A stretch of 64,000 bases of DNA from Reyranella humidisoli (GTDB taxonomy: Bacteria; Pseudomonadota; Alphaproteobacteria; Reyranellales; Reyranellaceae). Under the pieces are notes generated by a model. That model was given only the letters and a program-made list of their open reading frames with translations, was not told where the DNA came from and searched no databases. Positions 42,176 through 55,462 of this stretch are shown here, one piece after another (within the stretch, counting starts at the first letter, position 1; every line of letters starts with the position of its first letter). The stretch spans positions 1,054,001 to 1,118,000 of the forward strand of contig NZ_JAHOPB010000001.1 of the NCBI RefSeq assembly GCF_019039055.1. Reading direction: 5' to 3'. The position numbers and the translations under genes were made by a program.

Positions 42176-43165
42176 CTACTGATCCAGCTGGAGATTGTTT
42201 TCCTTGATGAGCTGCGCCCAGCGTGCGGTTTCATCGACGATACGCGCCTGGAACTGCGCCATCGTGTTGGGCAGGTAGATCAGGCCGTTATCCGTCAGCA
42301 TCTTCTGAACGTCGGGCGTGCCGGCGGCGGCGGTGTATTCCTTGTACAGCCGGTCGATGATCGGCTGCGGCGTGCCGGCGGGCGCGATCACGGCGTACCA
42401 TGTCACCACCTCGTCTTCGACGAGCCCCAGCTCCTTCAGCGTCGGCACGTCGGGAAGCTGCGGCACGCGCTGCAAGGTCGTCACCGCGAGCGCGCGCAGC
42501 TTGCCCGCCTTTATGTGCGGCAAAGCCAGCGGCAGCGTGTCGAACATCGCGTGGATGTCGCCCGCGAACATCGCCGGCAGAGATTCGTTGGTCCCCTTGA
42601 AGGGAACATGCAGGAGGTCGATGGCGGTTCGCTTCTTCAGGATCTCGAAGGAGAGGTGTGCCGGGCTGCCCGGCCCGACCGAGGCGTAATTGAGAACGCC
42701 GGGCCTGGCCTTCGCCGCATCGATCAGGTCCTTCACCGTCTTGATGGCCGAGTCTCCCGAGACGACCAGCACCAGCGGCGAGGCCGCGAACATGGTGATC
42801 GGGATCAGGTCGTCCTTCACGCTGTACGGCATCTGCTTGTACAGCGACGGGAAGATCGTGAGGGGCCCGAGATTGCCCATCCCGATCGTGTAGCCGTCGG
42901 GCTTGGCCTTGGCGATCTCGGTGACGCCGATGCGGCCGGCCGCCCCCGCCTTGAAGTCGGTGATCACCGTCTTGCCCAGCGCCGCCGACACCTTGTCGTT
43001 GAACGACCGGGCGATCACGTCGTTCAGGCCGCCCGCCGGCCAGGGTACGAGGAACCGCACCGGCCTGGACGGCCAGTCGCCTGGTGACTGGGCATGCGCT
43101 CGAAACCCAGCCGTCAGGGGTGCCGCGCAGAGAAGGTTGGTCAACAGACGTCGCGAGATCTTCAT
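42176..43165 (-). CDS. Tripartite tricarboxylate transporter receptor (TctC/Bug family)
   Basis: 329 residues with a signal peptide (MKISRRLLTNLLCAAPLTAG, cleavage near AHAQS). Bug-family landmarks are PVRFLVPWPAGGLNDVIARS, GAAGRIGVTEIAKAKPDGYT, YASVGPGSPAHLSFEILKKR and DLLHVPFKGTNESLPAMFAG. It binds a carboxylate in the periplasm; no tctA/tctB is adjacent, as is common for orphan Bug proteins. The first 13 residues and the 39-bp leader before the ATG closely match those of the DUF1254 gene upstream. Confidence 0.92.
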   Translation of the reverse strand: MKISRRLLTNLLCAAPLTAGFRAHAQSPGDWPSRPVRFLVPWPAGGLNDVIARSFNDKVSAALGKTVITDFKAGAAGRIGVTEIAKAKPDGYTIGMGNLGPLTIFPSLYKQMPYSVKDDLIPITMFAASPLVLVVSGDSAIKTVKDLIDAAKARPGVLNYASVGPGSPAHLSFEILKKRTAIDLLHVPFKGTNESLPAMFAGDIHAMFDTLPLALPHIKAGKLRALAVTTLQRVPQLPDVPTLKELGLVEDEVVTWYAVIAPAGTPQPIIDRLYKEYTAAAGTPDVQKMLTDNGLIYLPNTMAQFQARIVDETARWAQLIKENNLQLDQ

Positions 43166-43274
43166 GGCCCCACCAAAAGCAATAGTCGGGCCGCACGCTA
43201 GACGAGGCGCCCTGACGAAGTCGACTCCCGTGGGGGACGCGGTGCCTGTCGTTCGAACGCGCCCGCGCGCCTCC

Positions 43275-44810
43275 TCACGGCTGCAGGACGATGTCGTCCG
43301 GTCGCCACTCCTGCTTGAACCAGGGCTCCAGCGGGCCATACAGGCGCAGGATGGTGAACCACGACTTGCCGGGAACCGTCTGGATCCAGTTGCTCTCGCG
43401 GCCCTGTGGCGCCTTGGGGCCGAAATACACATCCACGGAGCCGTCGGGGTTGGATTGCACCGCCTTGTTCTGGCTGCTCACGCTCGGGAACTGCGCATCG
43501 GTCTGCAGCATCGAGCGGGTCTGGGCGTCGTATACGATCACCGACCAGAATGTCTTGACCGGCACGCGTGGCGGAAGGCGCAGCCTGTAGCTCTTGCCGC
43601 CGTCGAGCGGGTTGTTGTCCGAGTCGGTCGCCGTCCACGGATAGGTCGAGCCCTCGCCCACGACCTGCGTGTCCATCGCCGGCGTGACGCCGGTGGCCGC
43701 GAAGAAATACATCGCGCTGCCGGTGAGGTTGGCCACGCCGGGTTGCCACTCGAACTTGTAGCCGCCGATGAACGGGCGCTTCCATTTCCGGTTGTCGAAG
43801 AACAACGCCTCCTTCTCGCGGTTCCGGTAGAAGATCGTCCGGCCCGTCGCATCGCCCACGGCGGCCGCTTCGGCGAGGATCTTCTTCATCCGCTCGTCGG
43901 GCGCGAAGGGCTTGCCCTTCTGGATGCCGATCGACGCCCAGAATCCGAGCGTCGTGAGATCGAGCGATTCGGTCGGTTCGTTCTGCACGGCCGCGTTCAG
44001 CAGCTCCCAGAAGCGGAAGTCCCCGGGGCCCACCATGTTGAAGGGCTTGCCCGACATGTCGACGAAGTTCATCGCCGGCGGCGTGGCGGACTGTCCGAGC
44101 GGATAGACCTTCGTCACCTTCTTCACGAGTTCCACGCCCGGCGCCGGACTGCCGTCGACGACGAAGCTGCGCCAGACGATCCAGACGCTGAGGCTGCCCG
44201 GACGGATCACGTGATATCCCGGCGGCACGTCGCCCGTGTAGCCGGGCGGCAGGACGATGTACTTGCCACCCTCGCCACGGTCCGGCCCGGTGAAGCCGAT
44301 ATCGCCGGCCCAGCGGTACCAGATGTCGTTGACCGTGCCGAGAACCTTGGGCGGCGCCTCGACCACCAGCGGACCCTTGCGCAGGTCGATCCAGAACCAC
44401 GTGTAGGGCGTGTTGTCGTTGGCCGTCAGTTCGACGGTGCGGGAGTCGACCAGCTGCTCCCAGATCGGCACGGTGGTATTCGCCGGGCCCATCGCGAGGA
44501 TGGCTGCGCGGTTGGCCATCTGGTTGACCACCGGAAGGGCGAGCAGATAGGCCTGCACCGCGCGCTGGAAGTCGAGATTGTCGTAGATCCTGTCGGTGCT
44601 GGCCTGGTCCGGCACGCCGCCCTGAAAGCGCAACGTCCCGAGGCGCGTATCGACGCTGTCGGGCACGACCACGCCGGGCGGCATCGGCGTAGTGAACTTG
44701 AAGGCCGGGGGCGCCGGCGTCCCGGTCAGGGGCTGGGCCTGACTTTGAAACGCGCTCGACAGGAAAATCACGCACAGGAGGTTCGTCAGCAAACGTCGCG
44801 AGATCTTCAT
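43275..44810 (-). CDS. Exported DUF1254/DUF1214 protein
   Basis: 511 residues. A signal peptide (MKISRRLLTNLLCVIFLSSA, cleavage near SQAQP) is followed by the DUF1254 domain (about 85-215, YDNLDFQRAVQAYLLALPVV, NDNTPYTWFWIDLRKGPLVV) and the C-terminal DUF1214 domain (PLDGGKSYRLRLPPRVPVKT, FWSVIVYDAQTRSML, WFTILRLYGPLEPWF). The family is widespread and periplasmic, with no settled function. ATG 44810 is chosen because it opens the signal peptide shared with the TctC receptor. Confidence 0.88.
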   Translation of the reverse strand: MKISRRLLTNLLCVIFLSSAFQSQAQPLTGTPAPPAFKFTTPMPPGVVVPDSVDTRLGTLRFQGGVPDQASTDRIYDNLDFQRAVQAYLLALPVVNQMANRAAILAMGPANTTVPIWEQLVDSRTVELTANDNTPYTWFWIDLRKGPLVVEAPPKVLGTVNDIWYRWAGDIGFTGPDRGEGGKYIVLPPGYTGDVPPGYHVIRPGSLSVWIVWRSFVVDGSPAPGVELVKKVTKVYPLGQSATPPAMNFVDMSGKPFNMVGPGDFRFWELLNAAVQNEPTESLDLTTLGFWASIGIQKGKPFAPDERMKKILAEAAAVGDATGRTIFYRNREKEALFFDNRKWKRPFIGGYKFEWQPGVANLTGSAMYFFAATGVTPAMDTQVVGEGSTYPWTATDSDNNPLDGGKSYRLRLPPRVPVKTFWSVIVYDAQTRSMLQTDAQFPSVSSQNKAVQSNPDGSVDVYFGPKAPQGRESNWIQTVPGKSWFTILRLYGPLEPWFKQEWRPDDIVLQP

Positions 44811-44882
44811 GGCCCCATCCAAGAAATAGTCGGGCCGCACACCAGACGAAGCAAGCTGCCGCCATCGAGATTGACGGGTGAT

Positions 44883-45440
44883 CTACCGCTTCGCGCCATC
44901 CAGGAAAAGCATGAAGCGTGCGAGAGGCCACTTGAACAGCAGCAGATAGGCAACGTGTAGGGAAACGAGACCTGCCAGGAGGTTCGCGAGGAACTCGTGC
45001 ACCTCCGACAGGGGGCCTTCCGACTCTTCGTGCTTCCTGTTGTCCTTCGGCGAGGTCGCGGCTTCGACCTGCTTTTCCGTCGGCCCTTTGGCGCCAGGCA
45101 CCGCAACGGCGCTTTCAGCGCCCAAGCCCACCGACCGGCCACGATCTAGGGCGATGCCTGTTGCGGACACCCCGATCAGGGACATGCCGATGCCGAGAAG
45201 AAGCGTCCGACTGATGGCTGGATGGGTCATGGCGCTGCCGAGTTTCAGACCGGCGAACTGAGGATAGAACCGCATCAATCCCAGTTGAGGCGCGCCCGTC
45301 AGGGACCACAGCACCCGCCCGATCAGCACCGCGGAAACCACATAGCCCAGCCACGCATGAACAAGGCCCGTTTCGCCCGTGGCATAAGCGGCGACGGCAA
45401 GAACGACCAATAGAGCGTGGTAAGCGCGAAGGCGATGCAT
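44883..45440 (-). CDS. Cytochrome b561-type membrane protein
   Basis: 185 residues with four hydrophobic segments. His-containing helices occur in RLRAYHALLVVLAVAAYATG and VHAWLGYVVSAVLIGRVLWS, and the later HEFLANLLAGLVSLHVAYLL, matching the cytochrome b561/hydrogenase cytochrome b fold (heme b ligands). A charged loop (TEKQVEAATSPKDNRKHEES) separates helices 3 and 4. It likely passes electrons to or from quinone. ATG 45440 or GTG 45449 (GGAG 8 nt before) could be the start. The 259 bp to pnp hold only the pnp terminator. Confidence 0.8.
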   Translation of the reverse strand: MHRLRAYHALLVVLAVAAYATGETGLVHAWLGYVVSAVLIGRVLWSLTGAPQLGLMRFYPQFAGLKLGSAMTHPAISRTLLLGIGMSLIGVSATGIALDRGRSVGLGAESAVAVPGAKGPTEKQVEAATSPKDNRKHEESEGPLSEVHEFLANLLAGLVSLHVAYLLLFKWPLARFMLFLDGAKR

Positions 45441-45652
45441 GACCGACACAGGACGCACTCCGTGGCATTGCGAGACAAGCCTTGGGTGCTTCGCGCCGCC
45501 GGAGGCGTAGAGCTTGGATGGGCTTCGCCGGTCGACGAATGCCAATCGCCTATGACGTCCGACAACGAACGGACACGGATCAGGTTCCACCCTCAGGCAG
45601 TTTGGGCCAGACCCCGAGCCCGTTGGATGACGCTTGAGACCGCGACAAACAA

Positions 45653-45678
45653 AAACGGCGGCCCGTGGGCCGCCGTTT
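45653..45678 (-). terminator. Intrinsic terminator of pnp
   Basis: AAACGGCGGCCC pairs with GGGCCGCCGTTT, with a 2-nt centre, and on the minus strand is followed by TTGTTTG after the T-rich stem end. It begins 22 bp after the pnp stop. Confidence 0.85.
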
Positions 45679-45699
45679 CCGTTATCGATCGAGTGACGA

Positions 45700-47838
<2,139 letters not shown>

Positions 47839-47892
47839 CTCATTCATCCTTTCCATCACGGTCGACTGCCCCCGTTTGGCGGCGACCGCCCA

Positions 47893-47910
47893 CCGGCGCC
47901 CTTGCGCCGG
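47893..47910 (-). ncRNA. Structured pnp leader hairpin
   Basis: CCGGCGC and GCGCCGG form a 7-bp stem with a 4-nt loop in the rpsO-pnp interval, flanked by a further CCGGG..CCCGG pairing. In E. coli the pnp leader is a hairpin cut by RNase III for autoregulation; this could be the counterpart. The 203-bp gap holds this and the rpsO terminator. Confidence 0.45.
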
Positions 47911-48008
47911 CAGGACCGGGACAGGCGTTTGCTCTCGCCCCTGCCTTCCCGGTTACTGCGATGTCGCGTCAGGCGGCCGAACTCACGGGGACCGCACGAC
48001 GCGACGCG

Positions 48009-48035
48009 AAAAGGCCCCATCGCAAGGATGGGGCC
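48009..48035 (-). terminator. Intrinsic terminator of rpsO
   Basis: On the minus strand GGCCCCATC pairs with GATGGGGCC around a 5-nt loop, followed by TTTT. It begins 7 bp after the rpsO stop. Confidence 0.85.
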
Positions 48036-48041
48036 GAAGGG

Positions 48042-48311
48042 TCAGCGACGCAGACCCAGACGCTCGATCAACGTGGCGTAGCGCTTGGTGTCTCGCGACT
48101 TGAGGTAGTCGAGCAGGCGGCGGCGCTGGCCAACCATCTTCAGCAGACCGCGGCGCGAATGGTGGTCCTTCGCGTGGCCCTTGAAGTGCTCGGTGAGGTT
48201 GGAAATACGCTCGCTGAGGATCGCGACCTGGACTTCCGGCGAACCCGTGTCGCCTTCGATCTGGGCATACGCCTTGATCAGCTCCGCCTTGCGGTCGGCT
48301 GTAATCGACAT
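48042..48311 (-). CDS. rpsO: 30S ribosomal protein S15
   Basis: 89 residues, the standard length. [40 protein letters not shown] and [20 protein letters not shown] are highly conserved. It binds 16S rRNA in the central domain of the small subunit. It lies between truB (16 bp) and pnp as in most proteobacteria. Confidence 0.98.
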   Translation of the reverse strand: MSITADRKAELIKAYAQIEGDTGSPEVQVAILSERISNLTEHFKGHAKDHHSRRGLLKMVGQRRRLLDYLKSRDTKRYATLIERLGLRR

Positions 48312-48327
48312 CGGTCATCTCCTGAAA

Positions 48328-49233
48328 CTAAAGGTTGAACACGCGCACCGGCTGGAGAGCGACGCCGTCCGAACGGACCAGCGCCACGAGCCTGCTGCCG
48401 ACCTCGGCGCGAACAAGTGCGCCGGACGGAGGTGCGTCCCGGGTCAAGAGAACAGGCTGGCCTTGGCGCAACCGGTCCGCTTGTGCCTCCGTCATGGCCA
48501 GCGCCGGGATGTCGTCCAGCGCGGTCGCAACGGGAGCCAAGGCCCCGAAGAGCGCGGGAATATGCCCGAGGGCCTCCAGTTTGGAAAGCGAAATGGCCCC
48601 CTCCTCGCGGAAGGGTCCCACGACCGTCCGGCGCAGCGCCGACAGGTGTCCGACGGTCCCCACCGCCTTTGCCAGATCGCGGCCGAGAGACCGGATATAG
48701 GTGCCCTTGCCGCAGCCGACCACAAAATCTGCGTGGTCCCTGTCAGGCCGGCCGACCATCTCCAGCCGCTCGATCAGGACCTGGCGCGGCTTCAGTTGGA
48801 CTGTCTCACCGGCTCGGGCGAGGTCGTAGGCACGCTTTCCATCGATTTTCAGCGCCGAGAAGGCCGGCGGCATCTGCTCGATCTCGCCCACGAAGGCCGG
48901 GAGTGCCGCGCGAAGTGCATCGTCGGTCGGCCGGGCGTCGCTGGTCGCCGTTACCTCGCCCTCGGCATCTTCGGTCGAGCGGGCTTCACCGAACCGCAGG
49001 GTGAAGCGGTATTCCTTCCGCCCGTCCATGATGAACGGCACCGTCTTGGTCGCCTCGCCGAGCGCGATCGGCAGGATGCCGCTGGCCAGTGGATCCAGCG
49101 TGCCGCCATGCCCGGCCTTCTGGGCGCCGAACAGCCGCCGCACGCGGCTCACCGCCGGTGTCGAACCGAGACCGACAGGCTTGTCGAGCACGATCCACCC
49201 GTCGACCTTCTCGCCCTTTTTTCTTCGCGCCAT
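48328..49233 (-). CDS. truB: tRNA pseudouridine-55 synthase TruB
   Basis: 301 residues. The N-terminus is GWIVLDKPVGLGSTPAVSRV, and the catalytic Asp is in GHGGTLDPLASGILPIALGE. EIEQMPPAFSALKIDGKRAY and KGTYIRSLGRDLAKAVGTVG are also typical, with a C-terminal PUA-like end. It modifies U55 of tRNA. ATG 49233 begins the MARRKKGEKVDGW stretch; the open frame further upstream is not conserved. The usual neighbour rbfA is displaced by an inserted gene. Confidence 0.96.
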   Translation of the reverse strand: MARRKKGEKVDGWIVLDKPVGLGSTPAVSRVRRLFGAQKAGHGGTLDPLASGILPIALGEATKTVPFIMDGRKEYRFTLRFGEARSTEDAEGEVTATSDARPTDDALRAALPAFVGEIEQMPPAFSALKIDGKRAYDLARAGETVQLKPRQVLIERLEMVGRPDRDHADFVVGCGKGTYIRSLGRDLAKAVGTVGHLSALRRTVVGPFREEGAISLSKLEALGHIPALFGALAPVATALDDIPALAMTEAQADRLRQGQPVLLTRDAPPSGALVRAEVGSRLVALVRSDGVALQPVRVFNL

Positions 49234-49296
49234 GGCGGAGGGGTTTAAGCCCGCAAGTTGTTGCGCGCCAGCCATTGGTTCAGGCAGGCTGCAAGC

Positions 49297-51516
49297 ATGA
49301 ATTTGAGGCGGCAGTCGGATCACATCCGGCAAACGATACTTTTCGGATTGTTCTTTCTGTCGGGCGCTGCAGCCCTCATCTACCAGACGGCCTGGCACAG
49401 GCTGCTCGGCCTGTTCGCCGGCGCCGACACGATCGCCGCCGCCCTGGTCGTCGGGGCCTTCCTGCTGGGTCTCGGCATCGGCAGCCTCGCCGCCGGTCTC
49501 TACGCCGACCGCCTGTCGCGCCGCGCGGCGCTGATCGCCTTCGCGATCTGCGAGGTCGGCATCGCAGTCTTCGCGGTGCTGAGCCCATGGCTCTACTATG
49601 ACGTGATCTATCGCGGCCTGCTGCCACTTGCTGAGTCGCGCGGCGTGATCTTCGCCATCGTGTTCGCAGGCCTGCTATGGCCGACCTTCCTGATGGGCTG
49701 CTCGCTGCCGTTCCTGTCCAAGGCGGTCGTGAGCCAGATCGCGGGCTCCGCGCAACTCATCGGATGGCTCTACGGCCTCAACACGCTGGGGGCGGGCGTC
49801 GGCGCCTTCTTCGGCGGCTGGTACCTGATCGGCACGGTCGGCTTCGACAAGGCCGTCTATCTCGGGGCGTTGATCAATCTCATCGTCGCGGGTGGCGGCC
49901 TGCTGCTGGCGCGCGGCCTCGACATGGAAGCGGCCCGCCCCGCGCAGAAGACGATGGCCTCCGAAACGGCGGACGGCGTGGTCTGGCGCTGGGCGCTGCT
50001 GGTGTTCGTCAGCGGCTTCCTGATCGTGGCGCTGCAGATCGTCTGGTACCGGCTGATCGGCGTTCTGCTGCAATCGAACGGCTACAGCTTCTCGCTGGTG
50101 CTGACCGTGTTCCTGCTGGGCGACGCGGCCGGTCTCCTCGTGGGCGCGCGCGTCATCGACCGCATCGCCGATCCGCGCCGCTTCTTCTTCCTGATGCAGG
50201 GCATCGCAACGGCGCTGGCACTGGCCGGCGCCTGGTTCGTCTATTTCGGTATCGGCGCCGGGATCCTGCCCGCGACGTTCGTCGATCACGACATCATGGG
50301 GCCGAACACCGCCAACCCGGCGTTGATCCTGCTGCTGCTCGCGATCGTCGTACTGCCGGCCTCGTTCATCATGGGCTTCTCGTTCCCGGTGGTGCAGAAG
50401 GCCGTGCAGCGCGACCTCGACCGGCTGGGCAGCCGCGTCGGCCTGGTGCAGCTCGCCAACATCGTCGGCAACAGCATGGGAAGCCTGGTGGCCGGCCTGC
50501 TGCTGCTCGACCTCGCGGGGACGGCTGGCACGCTGAAGCTGCTGGTCGCGATCGGCCTCGCCTTTTCCCTCCTGCAGTTTGCGGGACCACGCGCCACGCG
50601 CTGGGCCTATGTCCCCGCCGCCGTGCTTGTCGCGGGACTGGCGCTGTTTCCCGGCGGCGAGGCCTTCTGGCGGCGCCTGCACGGTCTCACCGACGAGAAG
50701 GCCATCGTCGCCGAAGACAAGACCGGCCTCAGCCTGCTCAAGATGTCGGGCAAGGACGATGGCCGCCTGTACATCCAGGGCCATTCGCAGAGCCGCCTGC
50801 CCTTCGACACGGTCCACGCCTATCTGGGCGCCATCGGCCCGCTGACCCACGACGCGCCCAAGCGCGTGCTGGTGATCGGCTCCGGCACCGGCGGCACGCC
50901 CTACGCAGCGGGACTCAATCCCGCGACCGAAAAAGTGAAGGTGATCGAGATCGTGGCGCCGGTGATCGAGACGCTGAAGACCTACACCGCTTCTGACGGC
51001 AAGTCGGGCGTCGACGAGCTGCTGTCGGGCAAGCGCTTCGACGTGACGGTCGCCGACGGCCGCCATTCGCTGGCGCTCGATCCGGTGCGCTACGACGTGA
51101 TCGAGGCGGATGCCATCCTGCCCAAGACCGCCCTGTCGGGGCTGCTGAACAGCCGCGAGTTCTTCGAGCAGGTGAGGACGAAGCTGGCGCCCGGCGGCAT
51201 CTACGTGCAATGGGCGCCGACGGAACGCTCCGTCGAGACGTTCCGCTCGGTCTTTCCCTACGTCACCATGGTCCACCCGGCGCTGCTGGGCAGCGACCGG
51301 CCCATCCCCTACAGGCGGGAGAAGATCGCGGCGCTACTGGCGCAGCCCGACGTCTCGGCCCATTTCGCGAAGGCACGCATCGACAAGGCCGAACTGGCGA
51401 AGTGGTTCGCGGACAAGAAGATCGAGGTCCTGAACGACGGCAGGACCGTTCCGGCGCCGTCGCCCAATACGGATTTCTTTCCGCGCGACGAGTACTACCT
51501 CAATCGTCGTCCTTGA
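49297..51516 (+). CDS. Membrane-fused spermidine synthase-like protein
   Basis: 739 residues. Residues 1-450 are about 12 to 14 membrane helices in two similar halves (FLSGAAALIYQTAWHRLLGL; FVSGFLIVALQIVWYRLIGV). Residues 490-739 form a spermine/spermidine synthase-like Rossmann domain (VLVIGSGTGGTPYAAGLNPA, VKVIEIVAPVIETLKTYTAS, RYDVIEADAILPKTALSGL). The catalytic D and the polyamine-binding pocket cannot be confirmed by eye. It runs opposite to its neighbours inside the nusA-pnp gene string and its end overlaps the end of rbfA by 17 bp. Confidence 0.85.
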   Translation: MNLRRQSDHIRQTILFGLFFLSGAAALIYQTAWHRLLGLFAGADTIAAALVVGAFLLGLGIGSLAAGLYADRLSRRAALIAFAICEVGIAVFAVLSPWLYYDVIYRGLLPLAESRGVIFAIVFAGLLWPTFLMGCSLPFLSKAVVSQIAGSAQLIGWLYGLNTLGAGVGAFFGGWYLIGTVGFDKAVYLGALINLIVAGGGLLLARGLDMEAARPAQKTMASETADGVVWRWALLVFVSGFLIVALQIVWYRLIGVLLQSNGYSFSLVLTVFLLGDAAGLLVGARVIDRIADPRRFFFLMQGIATALALAGAWFVYFGIGAGILPATFVDHDIMGPNTANPALILLLLAIVVLPASFIMGFSFPVVQKAVQRDLDRLGSRVGLVQLANIVGNSMGSLVAGLLLLDLAGTAGTLKLLVAIGLAFSLLQFAGPRATRWAYVPAAVLVAGLALFPGGEAFWRRLHGLTDEKAIVAEDKTGLSLLKMSGKDDGRLYIQGHSQSRLPFDTVHAYLGAIGPLTHDAPKRVLVIGSGTGGTPYAAGLNPATEKVKVIEIVAPVIETLKTYTASDGKSGVDELLSGKRFDVTVADGRHSLALDPVRYDVIEADAILPKTALSGLLNSREFFEQVRTKLAPGGIYVQWAPTERSVETFRSVFPYVTMVHPALLGSDRPIPYRREKIAALLAQPDVSAHFAKARIDKAELAKWFADKKIEVLNDGRTVPAPSPNTDFFPRDEYYLNRRP

Positions 51517-51907
51517 TGTCGCGCGCGACGTCGGGCCGGCGCAGGAGCGCGCCGATCTTGTCGGCCTCGTCGAAGGTGCGATCGATCGCGAAACGGATGT
51601 CGGGAGCGCTGCGCAGGCCCGCTTTCTCGCTGACCCGGCCGCGGAACCACGGCGCCGCCCGGCGCAGCGCACCGAGCAGCCGTTCCTGGTCGCCGCCGCC
51701 CAGCGGCATCACGTAGGCCGTGGCGTTGCGCAGGTCGGGGCTGACGTCGACCGACGTCACGGTGATCGTGGCGTCGCGCAGATCGGGATCGCGCATGTTG
51801 CCGCGCTCGAGGAGATCGGCCAGCAGATGGCGGATCTCTTCGCCGACGCGCAGCTGGCGCTGGCCGGGGGCGCGATGTTCCTTGTCGGACGAGCGACGCC
51901 GCGACAT
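51500..51907 (-). CDS. rbfA: Ribosome-binding factor A
   Basis: 135 residues of the KH-like RbfA fold: RQLRVGEEIRHLLADLLERG, ATITVTSVDVSPDLRNATAY and LLGALRRAAPWFRGRVSEKA, then the LRSAPDIRFAIDRTFDEADK strand-helix end. It matures the 5' end of 16S rRNA. The last 17 bp overlap the convergent membrane gene. A palindromic repeat pair separates it from infB. Confidence 0.95.
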   Translation of the reverse strand: MSRRRSSDKEHRAPGQRQLRVGEEIRHLLADLLERGNMRDPDLRDATITVTSVDVSPDLRNATAYVMPLGGGDQERLLGALRRAAPWFRGRVSEKAGLRSAPDIRFAIDRTFDEADKIGALLRRPDVARDIKDDD

Positions 51908-51925
51908 GTGTTCCTCTTAATCTTT

Positions 51926-52042
51926 GCCTCCCCATTCAAATGGGGAGGTGCCTGCGGAGCGGGCGGAGGGGTCCTGACCCCTCCGTCGCCTCGCGGCTTG
52001 GTTACAAGCCGCCAGGCGCCGCCTCCCCCGCGGACGGGGGAG
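51926..52042. repeat. Pair of palindromic units, tails inward, 1-bp spacer
   Basis: Unit 51926-51972 (head CCTCCCCATTCAAATGGGGA, tail GGAGGGGTC) abuts an inverted unit 51974-52042 (TGACCCCTCC to a CCTCCCCCGC..GGGGGAGG head). It lies between rbfA and infB, a tight operon elsewhere, and may form RNA hairpins in that transcript. Confidence 0.85.
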
Positions 52043-52050
52043 GAAATTTA

Positions 52051-54786
<2,736 letters not shown>

Positions 54787-54818
54787 GTCGGCTGTTGTCC
54801 TTGGTCCGCCCCGGCCCG

Positions 54819-55427
54819 TCAACCGGCGCCGTTCAGCCGGAAGCCGCGCCATCGCGACGCTCCGACAGAAATTCGTTCAATGAAGGCGCCGCCCGCATCA
54901 TCGCGGGCGATCGCCACGTAAACCGCCTGTTCGCGGCCGAAAATTCCGCCGAGCGCGACCGCGTCGCCCAGCTTCTCCAGCGGCAGGCCCGTCGCCTGCA
55001 GCTTGTGCAATCCGTCTCCATCGGCCTCGTCGGCGACGACGAGGAGCCCCGCCTGCCCGCGACCGATCATCTGCTCGACCTTGACGAAGCCCGCCACCGC
55101 GCGGCCCGCGCGGCGCGCCCGTCCCAGATCGGCCAGGACCCTTTCGAGCAACAATCGCTCGACCCGCTCCACCAGCTCGGCGGATGCCTTCACCGGCGCC
55201 CGCGCGGCCTTCGAGAACAGCTTCTTCTCGACCGCCCGCTCGAGCGCCGCACGCTCGGCCCGCACCCACATCCCGCGTCCCGGAAGCTGTCGCGCCAGGT
55301 CGGGCACGACATCGCCCTCGGGACCCACGACGAACCGGATCATCTTCTCCGGCGCGCCTTCCTCGCCAGTCACGATGCAGGTGCGCATCGGGCCGGCGGG
55401 GAGCACCGTGAGATGGGGTTCCGTCAT
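54819..55427 (-). CDS. YlxR (DUF448) RNA-binding protein with L7Ae-like extension
   Basis: 202 residues. The YlxR domain comes first ([40 protein letters not shown], the GRGMWV motif), followed by a second domain (residues about 95-190; [40 protein letters not shown]) resembling the L7Ae/L30e-like RNA-binding fold. It lies between nusA and infB as in most bacteria. ATG 55427 is favoured over ATG 55445, which is inside the nusA gap. Confidence 0.85.
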   Translation of the reverse strand: MTEPHLTVLPAGPMRTCIVTGEEGAPEKMIRFVVGPEGDVVPDLARQLPGRGMWVRAERAALERAVEKKLFSKAARAPVKASAELVERVERLLLERVLADLGRARRAGRAVAGFVKVEQMIGRGQAGLLVVADEADGDGLHKLQATGLPLEKLGDAVALGGIFGREQAVYVAIARDDAGGAFIERISVGASRWRGFRLNGAG

Positions 55428-55462
55428 GGCAAGGGCAAGAGTCAAAGGCGCCGTTCCTCCGC

